Source: Gnetum montanum
Lineage: Eukaryota > Streptophyta > Gnetopsida > Gnetales > Gnetaceae
DNA: 64,000 nt
Direction of reading: 5' to 3'
NCBI GenBank assembly: GCA_015680685.1
Contig: MNCI01027100.1
Span: forward strand, 510,911-574,910
Shown: in pieces, positions 1 through 14,037 of the stretch
Layout: each line of letters opens with the position of its first letter
How positions within the stretch are numbered: position 1 is the stretch's first letter
Position numbers and translations under genes: made by a program
Notes under the pieces: model-generated
The model's database searches: none
Told to the model about the DNA's origin: nothing
What the model saw: the letters and a program-made list of their open reading frames with translations, nothing else

Positions 1-1605
1 TATTGCCTTATGGTATGGATGTAAACAAAAATTTTAAGTTGAAATATCAGATGATACAACTGGATACCAAAACTGAAACTGAATTTTTACTTACATTCAC
101 TGAGACCCTTGTAGATCTATTGGACAGAATTTCTTTTTACATTTCTTTTCCTAAAAACCATAACTCAACATTGTCCACTGGAATTGGACTTGTTATTTGG
201 GATAGTATGCATGTAATTGTGTCATGTCATGGCATGACATTGTGAAATGTAAGGAACCTTGGAAAATTGTGCAAGTAGTATCATGCATGTCAGGTTCTTA
301 CTGATTTCCCGACAGCAGAGCAGGATATTAATACCCCTGTTTGAAGAGAAAAAGTTATAGCTGTAGAGACCCCTGTAAATTGCAAACCAGGCTTGGAAGT
401 AGCAAAACTATTGGATGCTCAAGACATAAAAGGTTGCAGACAGCTTCTCTATGTAGATAAATGAGGAGTTTAATGTAATTTTAGACCATCATGACTGACG
501 CACAACCAAATGGGTACTAAAGGCATTTTTACAGTAAATAAAAGAGTTGTCTTATTTGGCATATCCATAATCGTCGCTTATACATATCCAGCTCAACGGA
601 TAACAAAGTTGTGGGAAGCTTACCATGCTGGGAAGTAATGCTAAGCTACTAATTGTTATGATAACTCTACATGAAGGTTTGTATCAAAGGCATATTTAAA
701 CGTTACAAAATATTAATAGAATTGTGATTTTGAATTTTTATGCTATTTTCAGGAGTATTTATTTTTGAAATGTTACAAGTACCCTGTTAGTTAAATTGTA
801 AGCAAATGTTTTTCCTTCAGTTAATCTCAAATTTAGTGATGTGATAAGAAGAAGTTTCGGGGTTATGCCTGTGGAGTGGGACATGAACAAAAGTTGGCTA
901 AGATGGATTGACATTGTTCAGTGTAAACCATAAATGTCTCTTTTCTAAGTGAATTCCCTAAAAGGGACATGGTATGAAATTATAGAAGGGACATTATACA
1001 TTTCGGTTTAACTACTTATTAAACCTTGGATTGATAAGAATGGAGAAAGAGAACCTCATAAAGCTTACCCTAAAACGATGAGATAAAACTACTAAGTGAT
1101 GATAATGTTATTGGTTTTCTTTTCTTTTCTTTTTAAAATACTTGTTTTGTTTTTACTATGATTATACACTTTAACTCAATCTACCATCATAACCTAGCTT
1201 GATCGTAAAGTTAAGAAACTGCAAACATAAGTAACTGTTATGTATTTGAAGAACAGCTTGGCTGGGTGTTAATATAGAAATTCCGACCTTGTAGGAAATG
1301 TTGCCCTTCTTTTGATTATTGGCTTAAGTTATATTTCACGAGTTAGCATTCCTCTTTTAGAGAGAGAGAAAGAGGGAGAGATAGCAGTCACGGATTATTA
1401 TAGCAGGTACTAGAATTCTGTGTTCGTGTTGATAAGTACTGTTCTATTAGTAACAATGCAATTTTTGCTTTGCGTTTACGTTATTCTTTATTTAATTTTC
1501 TACATGATATTTCATTTCTCCAATTTGGACATGATATTTCAATTTGTCTTGATTCATTTTTGTTTGAGGAGATCTTGTAACTATTACTTCTCATCTGTGT
1601 TTTAG
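1..1605 (+). other. Intron / upstream part of the LPA1-like gene
   Basis: No coding exon could be recognised before the exon that starts at 1606. That exon begins inside the P-loop domain, so this stretch is most likely intron, and the first exons lie left of the window. A short piece near 150-200 resembles the end of the tRNA-like repeat seen at 8105-8235. An AG-rich run at about 1360-1382 is unremarkable. The open frame at 3-245 shows no family resemblance and is not called. Confidence 0.6.
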
Positions 1606-4600
1606 GATACGTGAAAGAAATGAATCAATCACCATCTTGCTGTGTGGAGCTAGCGGGTGTGGCAAATCAACCTTATCTTCGTTATTGGTATTATTGTTCG
1701 TTGATACTTTAAAGGCATACTTATACTGATAAATACTGAAATTTTAGTGCATTCTGAAAACTTTAGTGAATGTTGTGTGTTAATGTCTTTGTGGGTTCGT
1801 TTCTCTTTGAAGTTAATGCACATGGGATTGGAAAATGAGGACTAGGCTACCGTTTTTCAAATCAAATTTATGATATTTGCAAGATTACAAACTATAATTG
1901 ATTTTGTGAAAACAATTCTACGTTGCTGGTTCGCATTCAGATGATACCTACTTGAAGTATTTGATGATGAGGCACGTTTTTTTGGATTGGTTAAGCAGCG
2001 GTAAAGGCTTCTGATCAGCAGTGATTTAATGATAGTTTTTACATATGACTATACACTTGACACTTGACAGCAAGTTGAATATGCGTTTTTACCATGTCCC
2101 AGGGTAGCAGTGTGGTACTGATAAAGCTGAACCTGAATGTTGTTATTACTATAAACATGCTGTTAATAATTCAAAATAGTTCAAGATAATCTAAAAACAT
2201 GATAACAAGGTATGACTGTTTTACATGTATGTAGAAACAAATGTAATATTGAAGGAATCTGCATTTTGGAGATTAAAGAGAGATATTTCAATACCATTGT
2301 AAAGCTGGCGATTTAATAACATTAGTAGTTGTAATCGAAGTTTTCTGCACATTTTTCTTCTTCAAAGATTTGTCCACCAAATTGGTTTTCTTGCATTATT
2401 GGACAATGACATGTAGTGCTTTGACAGGGAAGAAAGTAATCCTTTATTGCAGTTTACATTTTCTACATGTATTCAATTATTTCTTTCATTGCTTGTGCAG
2501 GCCAGCAGACTTGGAATCACTACAGTTGTATCAACAGACTCACTTCGTCACATGATGAGAGGCTTTATGAATGAAAATGACAATCCTTTGTTATGGGCAT
2601 CAACATACCATGCTGGGGAGTGTTTAGATCCGATTGCTGTAGCAGAAGCAAAGGCTAAAAAGAAGGAAAAGAAGATCACAAGACTACTTGCTAATGGAGA
2701 GCATTCAGTGAACAACATTAAGGGTAATGTTGACAGAGATATCCAACCTGCAAATAATGTAACCCAGGAGGTTGTTGAAGCATATAAAACCCAAATTTAC
2801 GAGAAAAATGTAACAGATGGTAACAAAGTTGATGTTGGTGTGGAAAGGGTAAGTTCCAAAACAATGGCAATTGAGGGATACAAAGCACAAAGTGAAATGG
2901 TCATTGATAACCTTGATCGGCTAATAACTATATGGGAAGAAAGAAAACAATCTGTGGTGATTGAAGGTGTGCATCTGAGCTTGAATTTTGTGGTAAGTCT
3001 CTCATACAGCCTTTGAGTTTTTCATCTATTCTTTCTAATTTCTGACAAGTCATTGATATATAAATACCATTGTCTTTTCTGACAGATGGGGTTAATGAGA
3101 AAGCATCCATCAATTATACCATTTACGATATATATCGCAAATGAAGAGAAGCATTTGGAGCGCTTTGCGGTCCGTGCGAAGTATATGACTCTTGATCCTG
3201 CAAAAAATAGATATGTCAAGTATATTCGAAATATCAGGACAATCCAGGAATACCTTTGCAAACGTGCTGAAAAACATCTTGTTCCAAAAATTAATAACAC
3301 AAATGTTGATAAAAGTGTTGGATCAATTCATGCTACAATATTTAGCTGCTTGCGTAGACGTTATGGAGGAGAACAACTCTATGATCAGGCAACAAATACA
3401 GTCAAGCTTGTAGATGAAGAGTATCGCAACTGTTGTGCTGGTAATTCACTGAGTTCAAAAGGAATGTTTAAGCTTATTCAGAGGCAAGGCTCAAGCCGGC
3501 AGCTCATGGCTCTTGTTAATACTGATGGATCAGTTGCAAAGGCATGGCCCATTGAGGTAGCATGTAAATCTGGAAAAGCAAACACAAGTTCCAGGAGTAA
3601 TAGTAATATAGGTAGTCCTATGTATGGGCCTTTACAAGTCGGAAAGGAAGAACCTGTTAACCTCCAGTTTGGTAAGTTTGGTATTAGTTCATGGCCAGAT
3701 GATGCTGTTGGTACAAGTCATGCAAATGGTTTCGATGAAGATGAACAGCCGAACCATTATTCTTCCATGTCAAACTCACCAAGGAACTCTGATGGACCTG
3801 CAAAAGAGGTATTCTGGAAGACTTGTAGTACACTATTTTGATTTTCAAAAGGCACAGTTATATAAAATTCAAAAGTTCAGTGTTCTTGAATAGTGTCTCA
3901 GTTCAGCAAGATCAGGTCATTGCTTTGCAGCTTGAGTTTTTAATATGTTTGCTGTCTAATATCTACACCACAAAAGGTTACGACACACGGTGTCCGTTGT
4001 TTGCTTTGCTTTTGTTTGTCTGTTTTTATATCTTTTTTTTTTAAATGTGTTTTACTACCGTGCATTCCTATCCATGGTTTTCGGCAAACTTTCAAGAGTT
4101 GCATTCTAAACACGTCAGGGTAAGTAAAATGGACAGGAACACATTAATTCCCTTCGCATTTGAATTTCCTTGTATAATTAGTTGAAACATAGTTTTAATC
4201 ACTCCACATTGCTCCATACAGAGGACCCGTACAGAAACTAGAAAAGTGGGAATATTGAAAACATACAAGCAGACAAACAGAGCAGTTGACATAGAATTAT
4301 CCTAGCACTTGGGTTATGGCATGTTGGTGCGGCCCTGGGACTTTTTTTAGCAGTTAACCATGACGGCAGTTCGCTACCACCATACCAGTTTCAACATTTT
4401 TTCTGTATTGATGGAGACGATTCCTGTCCATGAAACAAATTTTGTTTTTTTTTTTTTTTCAAGGTTCTAAACTTATTATTAAAGATAAATTCATTGGTAA
4501 TTTTTGTATGGTTTTTTGGACCGTGAATTTATTATAGCTATGAGTAAGAAAGGCTTGGAGAGTTTTGTGATTTTTGTCATTTTCTGCATTCTGTACGAAA

Positions 4601-5474
4601 ATCCACCAAGGTTTTATAATGAACTGCCAGTTTTCATCATGTTTTCGTTTAAAGTATTGAATATCTTGATTTCCTTAATATTTTGGAGGTTACAATTCCG
4701 ATGTCTGAATGTATAAAATTTAATCTCATTCAATTGTAGTGTTCAGCATGGATGTCTATTTTTGTAAAAAAATGTTCCCTTCCTTGTCATTTAGTAATCC
4801 AATTGTCTCTTTGCAGCCAATAGGAGGGTCACCAGTATCAGTCAGTGAAGAAGAAGAAGATGCGGAGGTAACGCAGCTTGATGACGAGGATGACCTCAGT
4901 GATTCACATGTTCGTGCTGAAGAGGAAGTAAGTCTCATTTACACGGTTGAAATATAAAATTTTAAAGAATTCATGTTTTCTTGTTTAACCACTTCTTTTC
5001 TTTAATCCAATAATTTAACTTATGCATATCCTTTGCATCCATTACACAAGGTAATGATAGATAAATATATTCCTTTTATTTAATTGTCAGCTTGGAGGCT
5101 CTGTTGATGAAGGTTCTGCAAGATCTGATGAAGGTTCTGAAGAGGTTTTCTCATACGATGATGAGGGTGATGACTGGCCAGGAAAATCTGAAGTAATTGA
5201 TATAGAGGGGAAGCCTACCACGGTTAACACTCATCCAAAAGAAATAGAGGCAAACGCTGTACAAAACACAGCTTCCTTGATTAGGAAGCATAGTGTTTCT
5301 AAACACGTTCACGATAAGTTGCCATTATCTCCAGAAGAAAATAGAAAACACTTGCACAGACATACACAAAGATCAAAGTCAGGTAATAGCAGGAGGCATA
5401 AACTAACAAACCGAACTCAAAGTCTTCCGTCTTTTGAAGAGCACAGCCTATCAGATCATGCTGATAGGGAATAA
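1606..5474 (+). CDS. LPA1: LPA1-like P-loop NTPase (2-phosphoglycerate kinase-like), 5' partial
   Basis: Five exons fit in one frame: 1606-1687, 2501-2992, 3086-3808, 4817-4927 and 5091-5474, all joined by GT-AG introns, with the stop at 5472-5474. They give about 596 residues. The first exon carries a Walker A motif, GASGCGKST. The next encodes a VVSTDS...HMMR stretch, and around the 2/3 junction come VIEGVHL and the [19 protein letters not shown] segment, all typical of plant LPA1 proteins. The C-terminal exons are acidic (an SEEEEDAE run), then basic and Ser/His-rich. In rice and Arabidopsis, LPA1 loss lowers seed phytic acid; the family resembles archaeal 2-phosphoglycerate kinase, but the plant substrate is unsettled. 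The N-terminal exons are missing because of the window edge. No stops or frameshifts were seen, so the gene looks functional. Family call firm; gene symbol by resemblance only. Confidence 0.9.
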
Positions 5475-8104
5475 AATTCCCACTTTATAATGATCCAACT
5501 CTTCACGAACAGAGAGTAACTCATTGTTTTGTTTGATAAATATATTGTGAAATGATAGCGATTCTCTCTTTCCACGTTTCAATTGAATGGATAGGAATTT
5601 GGGGAAGATGAATTTTCTATTTTTGCTATCTCCTTTTTGCCCTTTATGATTTATTTTATATACGTATTTCCTACACTTGGTAACACATTCACTTGTCACA
5701 AGGTTCACTTGAAAGATGCGTCTTGTTCAGAATGTTGATATTATTTACCTATTGAACCACGCATTTTAAAAGCTTGCTTGTGTACATGAAGAGGGTTTTC
5801 AGATATCACTTTGCTCTTGTGGTTCTGGAAATTTATCAGACTGGGTCAGCGGTACAACTGTCATTAAGTAGTGTAATGTAATTCTTGTTTTATAAAAAAG
5901 ACGTTTACGACAAAAGATTTCTTAAAAGGGATCGAAAATAGTGTGAGATTTCCATCGAGACATGCATGATGTTAAATGTGAGATAATATAAGTAATCAAT
6001 TCAAGCAACAGCAAATTGATTTACGCTATAACGTGCAAGAAAGTGACGACTTTCAGATATGGATAGGAAATACTACTCGCTGATGATACATTTTTGTCAT
6101 CTAAAATATTTTTTTTAACTAGTACCAGTGGTGGATAGTATAGTTTGAACATAGATTACGAATTTCAGCTCCAAACTCGCGTAGAGCCTATTAAGTTCCG
6201 TTAGAATATCCATTCGTCCTCAAAATATTGGTGAACATTTCTGCATAAAATATCGAGAGGAGGAAAATTTGTTTGAATATTCATCAGTTAAAATAATGGA
6301 TGAAAAGAGGAATCCGTAAAGTGAGACCGTTTACCCGTGCAAGAGTCAAATATATGCCAGTGAAGTTCATTCGTTGGTATAACAATGGAACGAAGCGAAA
6401 AACAAGATTTGAATCTATATTACCTCGAAAAACAAATATAATTTGAATCTATACTTGTTCAGTAAATGCAATCAAGTCACGAAAATCTTTTTATGGATTT
6501 GATGTACTTTTAGCTTGGGCTAAATATTGAGCTTTTGTGACTAGTAAAAAAGCTTATGGTATGAGGGTAGCAAGCAAAGCTTCTGGCTATTAAGTTAAAG
6601 CTGTTCTTGTTGACCCCATCATTTTATTGCTTTATGTTTGTGTACGGCTAATTGATTTTAGCTAAATGTTTTTTTAGATGTGCGCGGTTCTGAAGGAGGC
6701 AAATATGAGTTCGGACGAAACAAGTAGAGGTGTAAGAGTGATCTGAGATGAATGAAAATAATTCGTACTATTTGGCTTCATAGCTTTAATGATGCTCACA
6801 AATCTATTTAATAATTAGCCCTAGCTTTGAGTAGATAGTTAGTTAGAGTTGAATACTAGTGTGTTCACCTCATTTAGGTGCCTTTAATTTTTTATCTTCT
6901 TCCCCAAGACAAAGTGGTTTCATGTTAATCTAATGATGTAATTGTATATGAGTGGAATTACCCTATATGAAGTACAAAGACCAAGGCTATAGCATAGGCA
7001 TTATTAGAAAAAATGATCATCATGAAGATGCTCAATGTTCATCCTCCAAAACCAAGGTCCTAGTAGGGTTAGTGGATGAGTGAAAACCTAACCTCTTTCA
7101 AGTGGTCATGCCTCGACTCAAACCCACATCTTCCAACTGGAGAAACAAGCACGTTACCATCACTAGAAATGATGATCCCTAGCATAGACATTGTTAGAAA
7201 CATTGTTAAAAATGAATCATTCTTGGTTCTCATATTTCATGACCCAATGTTTGAATAAGTAGTTGTAAGAAAGTCTTTCCTTCACCTTTTTCCTCATATA
7301 AGGTTTCTTTTAAGGTTGAGGTGGAGGTCTAAATCACTATCCTCGAAAACCATCTTTTGGTCAAACAACCCTAACTGAGAAAGAAGGTAAAGTTAGTATG
7401 CCTATGTCCACAATCCATTTCCATTATCCAGTCATTTGCATACCTAACGCACATTTGGAATTCATGTTTCTTATCATATATGTTTAAATCCAAGTTTACA
7501 TGTACACCCGCTATGCCTACCTCACAACATGCATAATCCCTGCCCTCCTTATCTATAATAAGGGTGATTAGATAGTCCCTAATTAGCTAGATGATCTTTG
7601 GTGTCATTTGGTACCCATTCACTACTTCTAGAAGGTTACTATGTAGGAAATTATCAATGCAGTCAATTAATAGTACCATTTTGCTTAACTACCTTTATTG
7701 ATGGATGGTGTTGTAGCAAGTTATGTACCTGTGACATTTTATGAAGTCATGATATGTTTCACAGAATGCATGATCATAGAGGTAGGACATGGACATGCAT
7801 ACCTTGGAGCACCCATTTGTCCTTGAGATTAGGAATAGCGATCAATCTCAAACCAACTTTACTATATGCTTTTGATATGTATCACCTATAAGGAAAAAGT
7901 CACTATAGAGATAATGGTTTTAACACTAGCAACAACCATGTTTACAGAGTTTGACTGGCCCCGTGACATAGCAAAGTAAGTGTGTGCCTTATCCCACAGA
8001 GTGATACATGATGACAAGACCAATGATTGACATCATCACTTTACAGAGTAAATTATGCATATTGATAGAACTCAACTTATATCAATGTTCACTTATATTG
8101 GACA

Positions 8105-8235
8105 TAGATACACCATAAGATAGATAGTCCAATTAAAACTTTATATAACTCAACATTGCCCACTGGAATCAAACCTATGACCTGGAGCTTCCAAATCAAG
8201 TGTCTTACTCCTAGGCTAACACCTCATTGTTAACA
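8105..8235 (-). repeat. tRNA-like SINE-type repeat, copy 1
   Basis: Read on the minus strand, this unit has an A-box-like stretch (TTAGCCTAGGAGTAAGAC) followed by a B-box-like GGTTTGATTCC, then a common tail. Three related units occur at 22640-22745, 23076-23202 and 23225-23330, plus a fragment near 150-200. The box spacing and order suit a tRNA-derived SINE. The call rests on eye alignment only. Confidence 0.5.
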
Positions 8236-8609
8236 CTTAGATTACGTGACTCTACCTAGAGTGAACATAATGAAGTGAATAACTCAAATACTATACAAGG
8301 AAGTATAGATGAAGTAGAAGAAGCCTTCTCAACCTAAAGGTAATTAAAGTTTTCTTCCATTTTTTCTAGATATTAACTAATTCATTTTCAAATTTTTTAT
8401 ATCAAGCACAAGAATTTCTCTCTTTATTTTCCTTTCATATCATAGGATATCATTTTTATATCATTTGGGATTTCAAGACAGGAAATAGTTGAACTATAAG
8501 TACATTCTAAGATATATAGCAAACATAATACTTTTAATGAATTACGAAGACATATAATTGTTTTAACACCATTTGAATTTCTCATTCACTTTCATGTTGT
8601 ATTAAAGTC

Positions 8610-8676
8610 TAAATGAGTGGTAGCTACTAAAATAAATGTATCCTAAATGAGTGGTAGCTACTAAAATAAATGTATC
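8610..8676. repeat. Two-copy perfect tandem repeat, period 34
   Basis: The unit starting TAAATGAGTGGTAGCTACTA occurs twice head to tail (8610 and 8644) without a mismatch over 33 bases. It is non-coding, and such a perfect duplication in old sequence points to a recent slippage event or an assembly duplication. Confidence 0.85.
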
Positions 8677-9453
8677 TTTACTTAGTGTTTTTTAGTGATT
8701 CTTACTGCCTCTAAGAGTTAACATCTCTGGCTACCTTGCATGAAAATTTCATAAAAGGATTTTTTGCATTATAGGAGATCTAATACTATTTTGTTTGGTC
8801 CAAAATTTTGACCCAGCAATCCTTTCTTACTATTCTTCAATGATTCTTTTTGGATCTCGAAGCTAATGTCCATGATCATGTTCAGTTAAAAATTTATTTT
8901 AAGATTTGTTACAGTTTGTGGGATTTGGATGGATGAAATTCTGCCATCAAATCTGACGCATTTTTTACTATTTTATGATGTATTTTTGAATCCTTCCTTT
9001 CTTCTGTTCAAGTTACAGAGATATTTCAAGCCATTGCAAAGATAAAATGGAAGGGCACCTCAAAATTTAGGAGATTCGATGATTTTATCTTCTACTTTGC
9101 AACATTCCTAATAAACGTATCATGTAAAGCGCCGGGACAAGGTCCCACTGCTCCGCCAAGATATCATAAATATTTTTGTCACACAAGGTATAATAATTCT
9201 ACAATTTATTTATTTATTTATTGGAGAAGCAACAGCCTGCCGTTTTGCGCAGACGCTTGTGCCTTGTATATAAAAATTGGGCAGTAGCCATTTCAAAAGT
9301 TTGAGCATATATTACAGCAATAACTCATACGCACCAGTACAGGCGCAGCAAATGTAACAAACGACCTTTCAATTTCAAGATCCGGACACAGACGCGCTTC
9401 CTAACTAGTATTATTGCATTTACAGAAGAAGAAGAGGAAGAAAGGAAGAAGAT

Positions 9454-12400
9454 ATGTCTGATATGCCCAACGTAGCAATTACCTACTTTTATTTGTTGCT
9501 CTATATCTCTCTCTCCACTGGCCAGATTTTCTTCAACAAGGTATTCCTCTCCCATTTTTCCATTTCCATGTAAGGCTCTGTCAATTTCTCTAAATTTACT
9601 CATAATCTGCCTTTGCATATGCGGATGTTAAAATGTATTGCTACCGAATCAGTCTTTGGTGTTTGAATTTCTCGGAAAAGTCTTTTGGATTTCCACGCAA
9701 CACCTATTGAATGTGCATTATACTACCCCTAAACGTTACTCTTCGACAAACTAGTGTTTCATGCTCTTTGATGTATGTTATTGTAGCGGTAGAACCACAG
9801 TCTCGGAGATCCACGCTGAGCTTGAATTGAAATTTTGTTGCATTTCAACCATTCACATCCACGAATAAATTGCCGAGAATCGATGTTTACGACGAAGCAC
9901 AATGTTGCGCTGGAAAAAATTAGTTATTTTTCGTGTTGAGTTTGTTGAATGTAAATATCAGTGTGTTAACTGAATAAAAAACATCTTTTCAGGCAAGCCA
10001 AAGAATTGAGGAAATAGACATGATATAGAAAAATTTCCTAATGTTTGAAGCTAGACTCTGAAGAAAATATTTGGTTTTTAAGATAATATCCAACTACATT
10101 CTTCTGCTAGGTCTTGGTAAAGGATTTGAGCCCTACACTGTTGAGTGCTATCGCGCAAGGATTACTATTTGACCTCTCAGTTCATGCTTAGGTGTACCAG
10201 AATTATGGACTAGAATTTCAGAGCCAGCGGCTCTAAGATTAGATTTTTGGTATGGGGCGGAATATTACAATTAATATGGGTTGTAACGGAGATAGTTATG
10301 TGATCAAAAATTTGTAGCATGAAGCTCTTTGATAGGATCTTTGGCAGTAACGCGATCGGATAGAGGAGAGGAGAGGCTAAATGAAGGAATTATGAACATG
10401 AACTAGAAAGTAGATATCATACTGCTATATGAAATGGCTATCTTTGCTTGTTGCTGAATTTCAGGGTTCTGAATGCACATAGATCTGTTTATAATTAGTG
10501 TAGTTTTTTAATGCTTGTGTCAAGAAGTCCGAATTAATAGTGTTTTACATCTGAGATTACTATTTTTCTTACAGGTGATAATTTTCCAACCACTGCATAA
10601 CGATATATGAATTATCCTTTATTTGAGCATGTATACTATGCTTGTTTCTGGCATATTATGTCATAAACTTCTACTTTTCTTTAATGCTGAATGATTTAAA
10701 TTTGCTGCTACATTCTAGCCATAATGGATTGTGTTAAATTATTATCATGCTGATTTTGTGGGCCAAATTCTTTTGGAGATCTGACTGTATCGTTACTTAT
10801 TCTTGGAATTGTTTGCGAAGCAAGTATTTTTTCTGATTTGCTTCAGCTAATTTGGGGTTTAAATCTGTTAATTATTTTGCCCTTGGTGTACTGAATGAAC
10901 TAGATATTAGCAATCAGGTCCTTTCACAAAGATATACTGTACTCATGATGTGTTTCAATTTCAGTGGGTGCTTTCATCCAAGGATGTTGGATTTCCTTAT
11001 CCGTTGGGCCTCACATTACTGCACATGGTTTTTTCATCTGTCCTTTGCTTCCTGGTTGTGAAAGTTTTTAGGGTACTATCATGATCCCTCAAGTTCTTGA
11101 AGTTATTGTATTGCTATATCTGACCTTTCTTTATTTTACTTAATCATTGCATATTTGTCTAAGAAATTTCTCAATGAAAATGTTTTGCTGTCACTTACCA
11201 GTAACAGTGTTTGCTTCTTTTGTAGCTTGTCAAGCTTCAAGATGGAATGACTGCAGACATGTAAGAATCATAAAACTCACCAACTTTTCATGACTCAATA
11301 CCTAGGTTGTTATGTTTTAGAGAAATTTCTGCTACCATGTATAGTTTAATTGGTTTTGATTTGTAACTTGGGATAATATTTAGAAGTATTCATTTTAGTT
11401 AAACAAATCTGAAAATAGCGATTGAACGTCTAGTCAACCATGAAAAAGGAAGAATGAAGTATGACACTAATTCTATATGAGAAATTGCAACAACATATTA
11501 GTATTAAAATACTTCTTGCATTATGTTTTTAAGGTTATGGCAAAGCACCATCTCATCAAAATAACCTTGTGAGAAATGCTTGCCTATTGAAGTTATCTGT
11601 TTGTCAAATAGTTTGGTCTAGCATCCAATATTACTTGTAAACATGTATTTTTTTTTCCTTTTTATTGCACTTCTTAGTGTTGTCTCTTCATTAAAAATAT
11701 TGGACAGGTAACAGATGAAAATGTGTTGTGGGACACACCCTTCCCCATGGCCCCTCTACTCTATTTAAATAAAAAATGAAAGCATGGCTGTTGTTCTGGT
11801 ATTATCTGGTGTAGAGATACCACCCACCGTTTTCCTTTATGTAATTCATTTTGATGGATCATTTTATGTCCAAATAACACCTATAGCTGTGTGCACGATG
11901 CAGTTGTCTGAATGTCATGTTAGTCTTTACTTTTTTTTCTTGTTATCAAGAATGCTAACTTCATTAGGTACAAGTAATCATTACAAGTGCCAAAAAAACA
12001 TGACCTTACAAATTGGTGTAACACTGTATAGTAAAATTCATAATGTTACATACATAGCATATTATAAAAGATTTGAAAGGAATTCTGAAACTGCTGCTGT
12101 CTGATAAATCCAATAATGTCTTAGTGGATGTAAGTAAATATTCAGTAACAGTTTCATAATTAGCATTTTGACTTCTTCTTTCCGTTTGCATCGTACATTT
12201 TGGCTTTGTATGTCATTAACCTCTTTATAATGGATAAACGTTTGCTGTATACTTTTTCCCTTTGAGAACAATTTAGGAAAGGTTAAACCTACATTCAATC
12301 TTCCTTTAACCGAATGACTCTTATTAATGTTTATAGATTTTGCCCTGCAATGCCATTGTAACATGTTTTACCAATTTTTAGGCAGGTTCTGTAATTTAGG

Positions 12401-14037
12401 TAAAAGAGTAAAAGTACTTATTATGTAGCGCCAATCCAATATATATACCAAAAGAACACGTAATTTTTCCAATTAAAAAAAAACATCGTTATGACATTAC
12501 CTTGCCATAAGTCTGTTCTTGTTTCTAGCAATTAGTCTTAAAACCACAACATCTACAGTCAGCACTGCTATCCAGCGTCTAGTTTTTCTGATAAATATAA
12601 ACATTTGAAATTGTGTTAAAACCAGTCCTTAATTTTGAAATTTGAACCAAATCCATCCCTTCTGCTGAATTAGAACCAAAGATGTGGAATAGTTAAAGAG
12701 CAATCTAAACTCATGCTTATCTCTAGCTAATCATGGCTGAAAGGAATTTGAAATTGAATAAAGAGCATTTATCTGAATGTCAATAATAAAGAGAATGCAT
12801 CTAGTTTGGATGCCTATATTTATCTCTTAGCTGGTAAAGTCTTATTGATATGTATGCTTAAGTGTAGAATCTGTATTTGATATGTTCTCTATTCTTTTTT
12901 TTTTTACTTCTCATTGTTCCTGAAAGTATTCCTTGGTATGTATAGATATGCATCATCAGTCTTTCCCATTGGAGCTACGTTTGCCATGACACTATGGCTT
13001 GGAAATACAGCTTATCTGTATATATCTGTAGCATTTGCACAAATGCTGAAGGCTGTTAGTAAGTATTTACAGTTTGTCATTTTTTTAATCATTATTTTCT
13101 GGAAAATGAGAACAGTCGTCACACTATGAAATGAACCCTCTAATGATGTAATTGACACTAATTTTTCTTGCTTCCTAAAAGTTGTTTCCCTCATGTTTTT
13201 TTACAGTGCCTGTAGCTGTTTTCTTGTTGGGAGCAGCGGTAGGTCTCGAGATTCTAAGCTGTAGAATGTTTCTCATTATGTCAGTTATTAGCTTCGGGGT
13301 TCTCGTAGCATCGTATGGAGAAATACATGTAAACTGGATAGGAGTGGTTTATCAAATGGGTGGTGTTGTGGGAGAAGCATTAAGGTTAATTTTCATGGAA
13401 ATTCTTGTGAAAAGGAAAGGTCTTAAGTTGAATCCAATTACTTTAATGTATTATGTAAGCCCTTGCAGGTAAGTAAAAGTTCTTTGTTTGCAATCTGAGT
13501 TTTCATATTGTTACTTGTTTAGGTGGTTGATTGCTATGTTTATCGCTAAATGAATTTCTATGTAGTGCTTTATGTCTTTTTGTACCATGGATTTTTCTGG
13601 AGAAGCCAAAGATGGATTCTACTACCGGCTGGAACTTTGATCCGGTTATCATGTCACTGAATGCTCTATGTACTTTTGCACTCAATGTGTCAGTGTTTCT
13701 GGTAATATCCCACACCAGTGCATTGACTATCCGGGTGGCTGGTGTTGTGAAGGATTGGATGGTTGTTTTGTTATCTGCACTATTGTTTGCGGATACCCAT
13801 CTCACAGTCATTAATATATGTGGCTATGCCATAGGTATTGATCATATCTATTTCATGTCCCGTTCGCACTTAAATAACAAAAAATAATTTTCTCCTAGTT
13901 TTTATTGGAAATTCTATTTCCTTTCAGCAATTGCCGGTGTAGCTGCATATAACAACTATAAACTTAAGGCAGAGGCAAGTTCAAACAATACAGGGGCTTC
14001 CACGGATGAAACGTCTGCTCAGTCCAGGGTTCCTTGA
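9454..14037 (+). CDS. Sugar-phosphate/phosphate translocator (NST-TPT family, At3g14410-like)
   Basis: Seven exons join in frame with GT-AG introns: 9454-9540, 10965-11072, 11226-11260, 12946-13058, 13207-13468, 13566-13834 and 13928-14037. They give 327 residues, against about 340 for Arabidopsis At3g14410. Family marks include [84 protein letters not shown] and [17 protein letters not shown]. The protein is hydrophobic throughout and fits the ten-helix drug/metabolite transporter fold, so it is an integral membrane antiporter, probably of Golgi or another endomembrane. The substrate cannot be told from sequence. The first of two near Met codons (9454 and 9463) was taken. The polar C-terminus ([19 protein letters not shown]) is short. 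No breaks were seen; the gene appears intact. Confidence 0.95.

Larger units (their letters stand above)
5475..9453. other. Intergenic: 3' UTR of LPA1-like gene, repeats, translocator promoter side
   Basis: The first few hundred bases are presumably the 3' UTR of the LPA1-like gene. The rest is AT-rich and shows no family-like coding. It holds a tRNA-like short repeat (8105-8235), a 34-bp tandem duplication (8610-8676), and a TTTA run near 9205-9222 shortly upstream of the translocator start. A more GC-rich patch at about 9127-9165 could be promoter or 5' UTR of the translocator gene, but nothing decisive was seen. Confidence 0.5.

Noticed and set aside
3-245. 81-codon open frame at the left edge
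   Set aside because: It ends in repeat-like sequence, shows no protein family signs and does not fit any LPA1 exon.
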